Assembly (NCBI RefSeq): GCF_965655635.1
Contig: NZ_CBFHHE010000005.1
Location: 46,028 to 110,027 of the forward strand
Direction of reading: 5' to 3'
Origin: Nereida sp965655635
GTDB taxonomy: Bacteria; Pseudomonadota; Alphaproteobacteria; Rhodobacterales; Rhodobacteraceae
Length of the DNA: 64,000 nucleotides
The notes under the pieces are model-generated. The model was not told the DNA's origin. It saw only the letters and a list, made by a program, of their open reading frames with translations, and did not search any database. Of the stretch, positions 34,629-43,333 are shown one piece after another (the stretch's first letter is position 1; each line of letters starts with the position of its first letter). The translations under genes and the position numbers were made by a program.

Positions 34629-35522
34629 CTAAACCCACTTCGCCAGAGGCGGCAGGGACATCAACACCGCGTTGGCGTCGTGACCTGTCTCAAGACCAAA
34701 CTTAGTACCGCGATCATATACAAGATTGTACTCCGCATAGAGCCCACGGTGAATGAGTTGCGCCTCTTTATCGGCCTCATTGAAATCTGCTGTGCGGCGC
34801 TTTTCAACAAGCGGCACATAAGCCGGCAAAAAGGCACGACCGATGTCTTGGGTCAAAGCAAAATCTGCCTCCCAATCACCCGTGTTGTGATCATCCATGA
34901 AAATGCCCCCAACACCGCGGGCACGATGACGGTGCGGGATATAGAAATACTCATCAGCCCACTCTTTTAGGCGCGGATACAAATCCGCACCATGTGGTGC
35001 CAAATGCTGCTCTTGGGTCGCGTGAAAATGCGTCGTGTCTTCATCAAACTCAAGACAAGGGTTCAGGTCAGACCCGCCCCCAAACCACCACGCATGAGGC
35101 GTCCAAAACATCCGTGTGTTCATGTGAACTGCCGGTGCTTGCGGGTTGCGCATGTGTGCCACAAGGCTAATCCCGCTGGCCCAAAAACGCGGATCATCCG
35201 CCATACCCGGAATACCTTTGCGCGCAGCCATCGCGGCCTGTGCACGCGGAGCCAACGTACCGAAAACCGTACTGACGTTGACGCCTACTTTTTCAAATAC
35301 GCGCCCACCGCGCATAACGCTCATCAGGCCGCCACCCGCATCGGAACCGTCATCAGATGCCCGTGTTGTTTCAGTCACTTCAAACGAACCGGGCGCCATA
35401 TCTGAGAACGGCCCTGTTGTGTGTGACGCCTCAAGGTCTTCAAACACTGCAACGATTTGATCACGTAACTCACGAAACCACGCTGCGGCGAGCGCTTTGC
35501 GGCTGTCAAAATCTTCGGTCAT
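34629..35522 (-). CDS. hemF: Oxygen-dependent coproporphyrinogen III oxidase
   Basis: 297 aa. Uses O2 to turn coproporphyrinogen III into protoporphyrinogen IX. Conserved segments are GGGLMSVMRGG, ISLVAHMRNPQAPAVHMNTR, WWFGGGSDLNPC, PHRHRARGVGGIFMDD and FGLETGHDANAVLMSLPP. The start MTEDFDSRK is preceded by AGAGGA at a proper distance; upstream in-frame extension is rejected. The PpsR-type box at 35529-35546 reaches into the ribosome-binding region. Confidence 0.95.
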   Translation of the reverse strand: MTEDFDSRKALAAAWFRELRDQIVAVFEDLEASHTTGPFSDMAPGSFEVTETTRASDDGSDAGGGLMSVMRGGRVFEKVGVNVSTVFGTLAPRAQAAMAARKGIPGMADDPRFWASGISLVAHMRNPQAPAVHMNTRMFWTPHAWWFGGGSDLNPCLEFDEDTTHFHATQEQHLAPHGADLYPRLKEWADEYFYIPHRHRARGVGGIFMDDHNTGDWEADFALTQDIGRAFLPAYVPLVEKRRTADFNEADKEAQLIHRGLYAEYNLVYDRGTKFGLETGHDANAVLMSLPPLAKWV

Positions 35523-35528
35523 GCAAAC

Positions 35529-35546
35529 TGTCCTCTTTAGTTGACA
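35529..35546. promoter_or_regulatory. PpsR/CrtJ-type operator upstream of hemF
   Basis: TGTC-N10-GACA (TGTCCTCTTTAGTTGACA), matching the hemC/hemE box at 16 of 18 positions. It begins 7 nt upstream of the hemF start codon. Confidence 0.65.
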
Positions 35547-35625
35547 CTTTACTAACATGTGTTTTGCGGCTTGCCTAGATTTGGGCAGCGCCTCGCAACA
35601 TCGTTTTATGATATGTTTGGCAAAA

Positions 35626-36432
35626 CTAGTGGGCTGGTGCGCGCGCTGCATCAACAAGCGAGCGGCCACCATCAACCGTAATCACTTCACCCGTCACAAA
35701 GCTTGAAGCATCTGAGGCCAAATACTGCACCGCGTCAGCCACCTCGGACGGCCCAGCAATCCGGTGCAGGGGCGTGTGTTCTTTGATGTCTTCACGATAC
35801 ACTTCATTGTCTTTCAGCGTATCCTTAAGGCTGGCTGACATGACTGAACCGAAAGCAACTGCATTTACGCGAATGCGGTGCGGCGCCAATGCCACCGCCA
35901 TAGAACGAGTCATTTGGTTTAACGCAGCAGAGCTCACGGAATAAGCAAGCAATTCGGGCTGGGTACGATTTGCAGCAATTGAGCTTAGGTTGACGATGGA
36001 GCCCGCAGGCGCATCTTCTGCAGCAGTCTCGGCCTGCTTCATCATGCGTTTCGAGATGGCCTGTGTGAGGCGAAGCGACGTCATCAGGTTTTGCTGCAAC
36101 AGTGTTTCAACTTGATCGGCTGCAGGGTCGAACGGATCGGACTCAAGGACTTGGCGTGAGCCGTTCACCAAAATATCAACCTGATCGAAGTGATCCAACG
36201 TAGCAGACAACAGGTTCGCAATTGTCAACTTTTCGCGCAGATCACCTGAAAACGTGATGAACTTCGGCTCCGCACTATCGTCCGCCCCGACCTCGGCAAC
36301 CAGCTTTTCCTCATTCATATCCGCGAATACGACATTGGCGCCCATGGACAGAAAGTGGCGACCAATCGCAAGGCCGACCCCATTGGCAGCACCGGTCACA
36401 ATAGCAGTTTTACCCGCAATGGAAAAAGACAT
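35626..36432 (-). CDS. SDR-family protein lacking the catalytic lysine
   Basis: 268 aa. Rossmann N-terminus TGAANGVGLAIG and FADMN indicate cofactor binding like a classical SDR. The expected NNAG is replaced by VNGSRQ and the catalytic YxxxK by YSVSS (Tyr kept, Lys replaced by Ser). The preceding Ser in NLSSIA is present. It may have altered or no dehydrogenase activity. Substrate not predictable. It lies 20 nt after the rsmC-like gene, probably in one operon with it and clpS. Confidence 0.8.
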   Translation of the reverse strand: MSFSIAGKTAIVTGAANGVGLAIGRHFLSMGANVVFADMNEEKLVAEVGADDSAEPKFITFSGDLREKLTIANLLSATLDHFDQVDILVNGSRQVLESDPFDPAADQVETLLQQNLMTSLRLTQAISKRMMKQAETAAEDAPAGSIVNLSSIAANRTQPELLAYSVSSAALNQMTRSMAVALAPHRIRVNAVAFGSVMSASLKDTLKDNEVYREDIKEHTPLHRIAGPSEVADAVQYLASDASSFVTGEVITVDGGRSLVDAARAPAH

Positions 36433-36452
36433 CAGATGCTTCCTAACTTGGT

Positions 36453-37439
36453 TTACCAGCGGCGGCGTGGCTTGCGGGCATGTAGCACTTTGAAGCTTGC
36501 GTCGCCTGCGATTTCTTTGACGTCCGCAAACAGCTCAGACAGCGTCCCTTCATAAGGCAGGTGTCTGTTTGCAACGATCCACATTTGCCCGCCGGGGTGC
36601 AATACTGACGCACCGGCCGCGAGAAATGCGCGACCAATTGCCGGATCTGCAATACGTGATGTGTGGAACGGTGGGTTGGAAATAACCGCGTCGTACAACG
36701 CTTTTTCTGGCTTAAACCGCGTTGCATCCGCCCAATGCAAATTCGCGCGCTCATCAGTTACATTGTGAGCAGCGCATAGATGTGCTGCATGGTCAGCCTC
36801 AACCATATCAAGATGGACGACGTTATCACGCTTCAAAATCTGCGCCGACAACCAACCCCAGCCGGAGCCCATATCCATAATTTTGGCAGGCAATTTGGTG
36901 GGCAAAGCCGCGGCAAGTGCTGCGCTTCCTTTATCGACCGCGCCCGCAGAAAAGACACCGACACTGGTTTTAAAGCCATCCGGCCCATTCTGCATCGGAT
37001 CATCTATTGCCCAAGCGCTAAGGTCTGCACCGGCTGAGATTGTGAAAGCTTTGCCGTGCTGCTTGGAAAATGCCGAAGTTACATCACACATCTTGCGAAG
37101 ATCACGAAAAACGCTCTCAACGCTCTCAACTTTCAGGCCATCAACACTGACTGCCCCGTCAGTTCGGCCGGCCGCATCGGCGATCCGCGCGCGGATAGCG
37201 TCTTTGGCGCGCGGGAGAAACACGATGCTGTGGGCAAATCTGCCCTCAGGAAGGGGGCTAACGGTGTATCCGCGCGCAGCCCACGCATCATAGTCCGGCT
37301 TGAACGGCTGAATAATGGAAACGCGGTCCTGAGGCAGCGCAGCTAAGTCTGCATCCGCGGATGGGCCCCAAACCGCAATTACGCCCTCATCGGGCAGCGG
37401 TACATAGCCCGCATCTATGGCAAGTGAAAGTCGTGACAT
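36453..37439 (-). CDS. rsmC: RsmC-like class I SAM methyltransferase
   Basis: 328 aa. The C-terminal half has SAM motif I IMDMGSGWGWLSA and the N6-adenine/N2-guanine catalytic motif NPPFHT. The N-terminal half resembles the pseudo-methyltransferase domain of RsmC/RlmG. The likely job is N2 methylation of a guanine in rRNA; whether 16S (RsmC) or 23S (RlmG) cannot be told. It starts 18 nt after the clpS stop. Confidence 0.75.
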   Translation of the reverse strand: MSRLSLAIDAGYVPLPDEGVIAVWGPSADADLAALPQDRVSIIQPFKPDYDAWAARGYTVSPLPEGRFAHSIVFLPRAKDAIRARIADAAGRTDGAVSVDGLKVESVESVFRDLRKMCDVTSAFSKQHGKAFTISAGADLSAWAIDDPMQNGPDGFKTSVGVFSAGAVDKGSAALAAALPTKLPAKIMDMGSGWGWLSAQILKRDNVVHLDMVEADHAAHLCAAHNVTDERANLHWADATRFKPEKALYDAVISNPPFHTSRIADPAIGRAFLAAGASVLHPGGQMWIVANRHLPYEGTLSELFADVKEIAGDASFKVLHARKPRRRW

Positions 37440-37457
37440 CAGGAGAGCGGCCGGAGC

Positions 37458-37799
37458 CTATTCCTTTTCCATTGTGCATTGTAGCGGGTGCTGGTGACGC
37501 TGCGCGAATTCCATCACATGCGTCACTTTTGTTTCCGCCACCTCGTGACTGAAAACACCTACAACAGCCAGCCCTTTTTTGTGGACGGTCAACATCAATT
37601 CAAACGCCTGTGCGTGGTTAAGGCCAAAAAACCGCTCAAGCACGTGCACAACAAATTCCATTGGTGTGAAATCATCATTGAGGATCATCACTTTGTACAT
37701 CGGTGGCCGCTTTGTCTTTTCACGCGGCTTCGTTGCCAACCCGATGTCGCTTTCAGGGCTGTCAGGTTCGTCGTTTGAAAGGTGCCAGTTCGCCATCAT
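37458..37799 (-). CDS. clpS: ATP-dependent Clp protease adaptor ClpS
   Basis: 113 aa. N-degron adaptor that hands substrates to ClpAP. After a polar, variable N-terminus come YKVMILNDDFTPMEFVVHVL and GVFSHEVAETKV, the ClpS core with the hydrophobic pocket. Two ATGs occur in tandem (37799 and 37796); the ribosome site is weak. clpA is not adjacent, unlike in many bacteria. Likely first gene of clpS-rsmC-SDR. Confidence 0.9.
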   Translation of the reverse strand: MMANWHLSNDEPDSPESDIGLATKPREKTKRPPMYKVMILNDDFTPMEFVVHVLERFFGLNHAQAFELMLTVHKKGLAVVGVFSHEVAETKVTHVMEFAQRHQHPLQCTMEKE

Positions 37800-38112
37800 T
37801 ACTTTGAAATCCCATGGGCCGTGGTGCGACACACTATATAAAGCCACTACGCCGTATGAAAAGGGGGCAATCCAAAGCACAGGGCATATGCAATAATTTG
37901 CCCGTCAAAGTAGACCGACCTATACAGGGCTTATGTAGGCGGGGCAGCCGAATACACTACCAAATATTGAGAAGCATCTATCGAAAGATAGCAAAACCTA
38001 TTGAAAATAAGGGGGTTTTCGGATTCGCCAAAAAATGGTAACCAATTAACAATAGAAATGGTCAGTCGGAAAACCGGCGATCAGAGGCAGAGTTTGGCAA
38101 GGCAGGTTCCCA
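37800..38112. other. Intergenic region between clpS and the D,D-carboxypeptidase
   Basis: About 310 nt between divergent genes. I see no coding frame or RNA gene. It contains a small stem-loop CTATC-GAAA-GATAG near 37978-37991 and AT-rich stretches around 37980-38060 that could hold promoters, but no convincing -35/-10 pair. Confidence 0.5.
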
Positions 38113-39510
38113 GTGTTTTACACCTTTGGGCGCGTTTCGCGTATGTTTGTTTTCACACTCGCATTGGTATGTGTGATGTTAACCCCTGGAATGGGCGTGA
38201 CGGCCCCTTATGCGGCAATGGTCATTGACGCACGGTCGGGTGAGGTTCTTCACTCCCGCAACGCTGACACCCGCCTGCATCCCGCATCTCTGACAAAAAT
38301 GATGACGCTTTACGTGGCGTTCGAAGCTGTCCGCAAAGGTGAGATTAGCCTTGATACACGCGTAAAAATATCGCGCAAGGCCGCCGCAGAGCCCCCCTCA
38401 AAGATCGGCCTCAAGTCGGGTCAGCGCATTCAATTTCGCTACCTGATCCGCGCAGCAGCCGTGAAGTCAGCCAATGACGCCGCCACTGCAATCGGCGAGG
38501 CCATCTCAGGCTCGGAAGCTGCGTTTGCCCGCCGCATGACACGCACAGCCAAAGCCTTGGGCATGTCCAAAACCACATTCAAGAACGCGCACGGATTGAC
38601 CGAAAGCGGTCACATGTCGACAGCGCGAGACATGACCACAATGGGTCGGCGACTGTTTTACGACTATCCACAATACTACAACCTCTTCTCGCGCATTACG
38701 ACAGACGCTGGCATCCGCACGGTCTCCAACACCAACCGCCGCCTTCTTGGCAACTACCGCGGCGCAGACGGCATCAAAACCGGCTACACCCGCGCGGCAG
38801 GCTTCAACTTAGTTGCAAGTGCTGAACGCGGCAACGAGCGGATCATCGCAACTGTGTTTGGAGGTCGCTCAACTGCAACGCGTAACGCACGCGTCGCCGA
38901 ATTGCTGGATATGGGCTTCCGCCGCGCACCTACCAATGCGCCCGTTAGAAAACCCGCACTGCCAAACTACGTGGCAAGCCTCACTGACGATGATACGGAG
39001 CTAAAGGGCAAGACGATCCGCCTGCACACGGCGGTTAAGAAAAGCCTGCGTCCCGTTGCGCGCAAGGGTGGGGCTAAGCCCGATCAAGAGATGTTACTCG
39101 CCTTGGCAAGCACCGTTGAGCAGGCAGTTGCTCAAGCCGTCGACACCAGCGCCAGCGCAAACGTGCAAACCTCACAGCCCATATTATTGGCGACTGCGAC
39201 CCCACCCAAACCGCGGGTCCGACCCACTGTGGCACAGCCAAGTATGGTGACACGCATTTCAAATTCGGGCGGCACGCGTGACTACGGGATCAATGTCGGC
39301 AAGTTCGGTACGAAATACAAAGCGGAACAAGTTTTGTTGCGCACCGCGTTGATGGAAATGAACACGCTTGACGGTTCTCTGCGCAAAGTGATCCGCCGCA
39401 GGAATGGGTTTGATGCGAATTTCCTGGGGCTTAACCAACAAACCGCGGCGCTTGCCTGTCGGCGCCTACAGGCCCGCAATGTCGATTGCGAAATTGTTGG
39501 TCCAAGCTGA
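38113..39510 (+). CDS. D-alanyl-D-alanine carboxypeptidase with SPOR domain
   Basis: 465 aa. Penicillin-binding protein of the S11 family that trims D-Ala from peptidoglycan stem peptides in the periplasm. Signal peptide (MFVFTLALVCVMLTPGMGVTA), then catalytic SLTK, SAN and KTG motifs at about residues 59, 119 and 221. A Pro/Ala-rich linker leads to a C-terminal SPOR-like domain (YGINVGKFGTKYKAEQVLL onwards) that binds denuded glycan at the septum. The start is uncertain: GTG at 38113 has an AGG-containing site, while ATG at 38143 starts directly at the signal peptide. It faces yejF with an 18-nt gap. Confidence 0.88.
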   Translation: MFYTFGRVSRMFVFTLALVCVMLTPGMGVTAPYAAMVIDARSGEVLHSRNADTRLHPASLTKMMTLYVAFEAVRKGEISLDTRVKISRKAAAEPPSKIGLKSGQRIQFRYLIRAAAVKSANDAATAIGEAISGSEAAFARRMTRTAKALGMSKTTFKNAHGLTESGHMSTARDMTTMGRRLFYDYPQYYNLFSRITTDAGIRTVSNTNRRLLGNYRGADGIKTGYTRAAGFNLVASAERGNERIIATVFGGRSTATRNARVAELLDMGFRRAPTNAPVRKPALPNYVASLTDDDTELKGKTIRLHTAVKKSLRPVARKGGAKPDQEMLLALASTVEQAVAQAVDTSASANVQTSQPILLATATPPKPRVRPTVAQPSMVTRISNSGGTRDYGINVGKFGTKYKAEQVLLRTALMEMNTLDGSLRKVIRRRNGFDANFLGLNQQTAALACRRLQARNVDCEIVGPS

Positions 39511-39528
39511 CAAAATAACGCAGCGGAC

Positions 39529-41136
39529 CTAGATCCCCGCGCCAGCAGCGGCCTCAAGATCAAACGCAGCAGCCATAAGCGCCTTGGTATACTCTGATTG
39601 CGGGTCATCAAAAATCTGATCACGCGGACCCGCCTCAACCACGTCACCGCGCCTCATGACCATCACCTGATGCGATAACGCGCGCACAACTTTCAAATCA
39701 TGCGAGATGAAGATGTAGGCCAAGCCGTACTTGGCCTGCAGGCCGCGCAGAAGCTCAACAATTTGCACCCGCACAGTCATATCAAGCGCAGAGGTAGGCT
39801 CGTCCAGAATGACAAGTTTGGGACGTAAAATCATCGCCCGCGCAATGGCAATCCGCTGACGTTGGCCGCCCGAAAACTCATGGGGGTATCTGTCCATAGT
39901 TGCCGGATCCAGCCCGACCTCAGTCATGATTTCGCCAACCATGTCGCGCTTGTTGCGACCTGCTTCAACACCGTGAACCCCGAGGCCCTCCGCGACAATC
40001 TGTTCAACAGACATCCTTGGGCTCAAACTTCCATAGGGGTCTTGAAAAACAATCTGCATATCGCGGCGCAGTGCACGCAGCTGGCGCTTTTGTAGCTTTG
40101 AAATCTCGCGGCCCAAAAAGGCGATACGCCCCTCTGACTTGATCAGCCGCATCATCGCCAGCGCCAAAGTCGTTTTTCCAGAACCAGACTCGCCAACAAT
40201 TCCAACCGTCTCACCTGCGCGAACCGATAGGCTGGCCGCGTTCACAGCTTTGACATGGCCCACGGTTCGCCGAAGCAAACCGCGTTCGATCGGAAACCAA
40301 ATCTTGAGATTGTCAGTTGTCGCAACCACTGGCGCATCCGCGGGTGCAGGGTCAGGCACGCCAACGGATTCGGCACTAAGTAGTGTTTGGGTATAAGGAT
40401 GCTGTGGGGCGTCAAAAATATCTGCGGTCAGCCCATGCTCAACGATTTCACCATCTTTCATCACACAGACACGGTCCGCAAATTTTCGCACAATTGACAG
40501 ATCGTGAGTGATGAAGAGCATCGACATGCCGAGATCCCGCTTCAACTCGGCTAGCAATTCAAGAACCTGGGCTTGGATCGTTACATCAAGAGCCGTAGTA
40601 GGTTCATCCGCGATCAAAAGCTCTGGGCCATTTGCCAGCGCCATTGCGATCATCACACGCTGACGCTGCCCACCGGACAATTGGTGCGGATAGCTCGACA
40701 ACCGGCTTTCCGCATCGTGGATCCCAACACGCTCGAGCAATTCGACCACGCGGGTGCGGGCTGCGACACCGCGCAACCCTTGGTGCAACTCAATTGACTC
40801 CGTCAGCTGTTTTTCAAGCGTATGAAGCGGGTTTAGCGATGTCATCGGCTCTTGGAAAATGAAGCTGATATCATTGCCTCGCACTTTACGCAGGGCCTTT
40901 TCATCCGCCCCCACCATTTGCTGACCGTTATAGGTAACGGAGCCTTCGATGCGCGCGTTCCGCCCGAGTAGGTTCACAGTCGAAAGCGCCGTGACCGACT
41001 TCCCAGACCCAGATTCCCCCACCAATGCGACGGTCTCGCCTTTGCCAACAGCAAAGCTAACACCGCGCACCGCAAGCGCAGATTTACCGTCCTGCTGAAA
41101 GGACACCCGAAGGTTTTCTACGTTCAACACGCTCAT
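39529..41136 (-). CDS. yejF: Peptide ABC transporter ATPase, two fused nucleotide-binding domains
   Basis: 535 aa with two ABC cassettes in tandem: Walker A GESGSGKSVTAL and GESGSGKTTLAL, signatures LSGGQRQRVMIAMA and FSGGQRQRIAIARA, Walker B LLIADEPTTALD and LVILDEPTSALD. Powers uptake of oligopeptides through YejBE; in enterobacteria the system also imports microcin C. Starts with an ATGA overlap on yejE. Last gene of yejABEF. Confidence 0.92.
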   Translation of the reverse strand: MSVLNVENLRVSFQQDGKSALAVRGVSFAVGKGETVALVGESGSGKSVTALSTVNLLGRNARIEGSVTYNGQQMVGADEKALRKVRGNDISFIFQEPMTSLNPLHTLEKQLTESIELHQGLRGVAARTRVVELLERVGIHDAESRLSSYPHQLSGGQRQRVMIAMALANGPELLIADEPTTALDVTIQAQVLELLAELKRDLGMSMLFITHDLSIVRKFADRVCVMKDGEIVEHGLTADIFDAPQHPYTQTLLSAESVGVPDPAPADAPVVATTDNLKIWFPIERGLLRRTVGHVKAVNAASLSVRAGETVGIVGESGSGKTTLALAMMRLIKSEGRIAFLGREISKLQKRQLRALRRDMQIVFQDPYGSLSPRMSVEQIVAEGLGVHGVEAGRNKRDMVGEIMTEVGLDPATMDRYPHEFSGGQRQRIAIARAMILRPKLVILDEPTSALDMTVRVQIVELLRGLQAKYGLAYIFISHDLKVVRALSHQVMVMRRGDVVEAGPRDQIFDDPQSEYTKALMAAAFDLEAAAGAGI

Positions 41137-42233
41137 GCAAAAGTCTTTCTGGGATCGAAGGCATCGCGGACACCCTCAAAAATGAATACCAGCAACGACA
41201 ACATGATGGCGAAGGTGAAAAAGTTGGTAAACGCAAGCCACGGTGCAAAGAGATTACGCTTTGCCTGCAATGTCATCTCGCCCAATGACGGCGCAGACGC
41301 TGGCAGGCCGTAGCCTAAAAAGTCGAGCGTTGCCAAACCACCGATCGTGCCTGTGATGATAAATGGCATCATGGTGAGCGTTGCGATCATCGCGTTGGGA
41401 AGCATGTGCCGGAACATGATGGTCCAGTTCGACACCCCCAAGGCTTGCGCCGCGCGGACATATTCAAAGTTGCGCGCGCGCAAAAACTCGGCGCGGACCA
41501 GTCCAACAAGCGCGGGCCAGCCAAACAAAATCACTAAGAAAATCAGCATTCCAATGCTACGGCCAAAAATAGCGAACATAATAATGATGACGTAAAGTGA
41601 TGGCGTAGCGCCCCAAATCTCAAGCACACGCTGGAATGTCAGATCCAGCCAACCACCAAAGAAACCCTGCACGGCACCAGCGATAATACCAATCGCGCTT
41701 GCCAGACTGACGACGGCGATTGTGAACAAAATAGACAGGCGGAACCCATAAATCGTGCGCGCTAGAACGTCTCTGGTTCCCTCGTCGGTGCCTAACCAAT
41801 GGTTGGCGTCAGGGGCAGACGGTGCAGGGCCGTCAAGCGTATTTGGCGTGTCATAGCTGTAGGGAATAACAGGCCAGAGCATCCAGCCTTTCTCAAAATC
41901 AGGATCAGAGAATGCACCGTTTTCAATCTCTGACATAATCTCAATCGGCTCATCGAAACAGTCGATGACACCACCGGAGATAATGAGGCATTTCACCTCA
42001 TCGTCGCGGTAAATGGCTTCGGTTTTGAAATCCCCACCAAATTGCGTTTCGGGATAAAAGTTGAAAACGGGCGTGTAATAATCACCACGGTAATTCACCA
42101 AAATCGGCTTATCATTTGCCAAGAATTCAGCAAACAACGACAGCACGAACAGCACCGTAAAAATAACCAGCGAGTAAAAAGCGCGCCTATTATTGCGGAA
42201 ATTGCGCCAGCGGCGTTTGTTTAGCGGGCTCAT
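41133..42233 (-). CDS. yejE: Peptide ABC transporter permease YejE
   Basis: 366-aa OppC/DppC-type permease. One N-terminal helix after NKRRWRNFRNNRRAFYS, a periplasmic stretch of about 130 residues typical for YejE, then GTDEGTRDVLARTIYGFRLS and the EAA loop RAAQALGVSNWTIMFRHMLP. Overlaps both neighbours by 4 nt. Confidence 0.9.
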   Translation of the reverse strand: MSPLNKRRWRNFRNNRRAFYSLVIFTVLFVLSLFAEFLANDKPILVNYRGDYYTPVFNFYPETQFGGDFKTEAIYRDDEVKCLIISGGVIDCFDEPIEIMSEIENGAFSDPDFEKGWMLWPVIPYSYDTPNTLDGPAPSAPDANHWLGTDEGTRDVLARTIYGFRLSILFTIAVVSLASAIGIIAGAVQGFFGGWLDLTFQRVLEIWGATPSLYVIIIMFAIFGRSIGMLIFLVILFGWPALVGLVRAEFLRARNFEYVRAAQALGVSNWTIMFRHMLPNAMIATLTMMPFIITGTIGGLATLDFLGYGLPASAPSLGEMTLQAKRNLFAPWLAFTNFFTFAIMLSLLVFIFEGVRDAFDPRKTFA

Positions 42234-43312
42234 GTCTTGCGACTTTCAAAATCGATGCGCGGATCAACCAACACATACATCAGATCCGAAATGATACCCA
42301 TCAAAAGGCCCACCAGGCCAAAGACAAACAACGTGCCGAAAATAACCGGATAGTCACGTGCGACAGCGGCCTCAAACCCCAATCGACCAAGCCCATCGAG
42401 GGAGAAAATGACCTCAATGATAAGTGACGAGCCAAAGAAAATACTAATGAAAGCAGCGGGGAAACCTGCGATCACAATAAGCATCGCGTTACGAAATACA
42501 TGGCCGTAAAGGACGCGCGCCTCTGACAAACCCTTGGCTTTTGCAGTGGTGACATATTGCTTGTTGATCTCGTCCATAAAGCTGTTTTTGGTCAACAGCG
42601 TCAGTGTCGCAAAACTTGCAATTGTGGTGGCGATCACTGGCAACGTGATGTGCCATAGGTAGTCTTTGATTTGCTCCAGCAACGTCATGTCCGCAAACCC
42701 TTCTGATGTCAGGCCCCGCAGAGGGAAAATGCGGTAGTACGAGCCACCTGCGAACAAGACCAACAGCAAAATCGCAAACAAGAAGCCGGGGATGGAATAG
42801 GCCACAATGATCGCGCCCGAAGTCCATGTGTCAAACGGCGTTCCGTCGCGGACCGCTTTGCGAATCCCCAACGGGATTGAGACCACATAAGCGATCAGCG
42901 TTGACCAAAGCCCAAGGGTTATCGACACCGGCAGCTTTTCCATCACCAACTCAAAAACGCCAATTGATCGGAAGAAACTCTCGCCAAAATCAAGGCGCAT
43001 GTAGTTCCACATCATGATCATGAAACGCTCAACGGGCGGCTTATCTAGGCCAAACTGCTGCTCCAGCTCCGCGATAAATTTAGGATCAAGGCCCCGTGCG
43101 CCTTGGTAGGTGTCATCTGCCTCTACCGAGGCACCACTATCGCCACCTGCACCAGTGATGCCCCCCAGCACATCCCCCTCGCCTTCAATTTCGGCGATGA
43201 TTTGCTCCACAGGACCGCCGGGCACAAACTGCACCAACGCAAAGTTGATCACCATCACCCCGAGTAACGTGGGGATGATCAAAAGTAATCGTCTTAGGAT
43301 ATATGCGCCCAT
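42230..43312 (-). CDS. yejB: Peptide ABC transporter permease YejB
   Basis: 360-aa OppB/DppB-type permease starting MGAYILRRLLLIIPTLLGV. A Gly/Asp/Glu-rich periplasmic loop (about residues 40-75) is followed by the membrane domain with TTAKAKGLSEARVLYGHVFRNA. The partner of YejE. 21 nt after yejA. Confidence 0.9.
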   Translation of the reverse strand: MGAYILRRLLLIIPTLLGVMVINFALVQFVPGGPVEQIIAEIEGEGDVLGGITGAGGDSGASVEADDTYQGARGLDPKFIAELEQQFGLDKPPVERFMIMMWNYMRLDFGESFFRSIGVFELVMEKLPVSITLGLWSTLIAYVVSIPLGIRKAVRDGTPFDTWTSGAIIVAYSIPGFLFAILLLVLFAGGSYYRIFPLRGLTSEGFADMTLLEQIKDYLWHITLPVIATTIASFATLTLLTKNSFMDEINKQYVTTAKAKGLSEARVLYGHVFRNAMLIVIAGFPAAFISIFFGSSLIIEVIFSLDGLGRLGFEAAVARDYPVIFGTLFVFGLVGLLMGIISDLMYVLVDPRIDFESRKT

Positions 43313-43333
43313 GCTGCTGCGTCTGCTTTCGTC

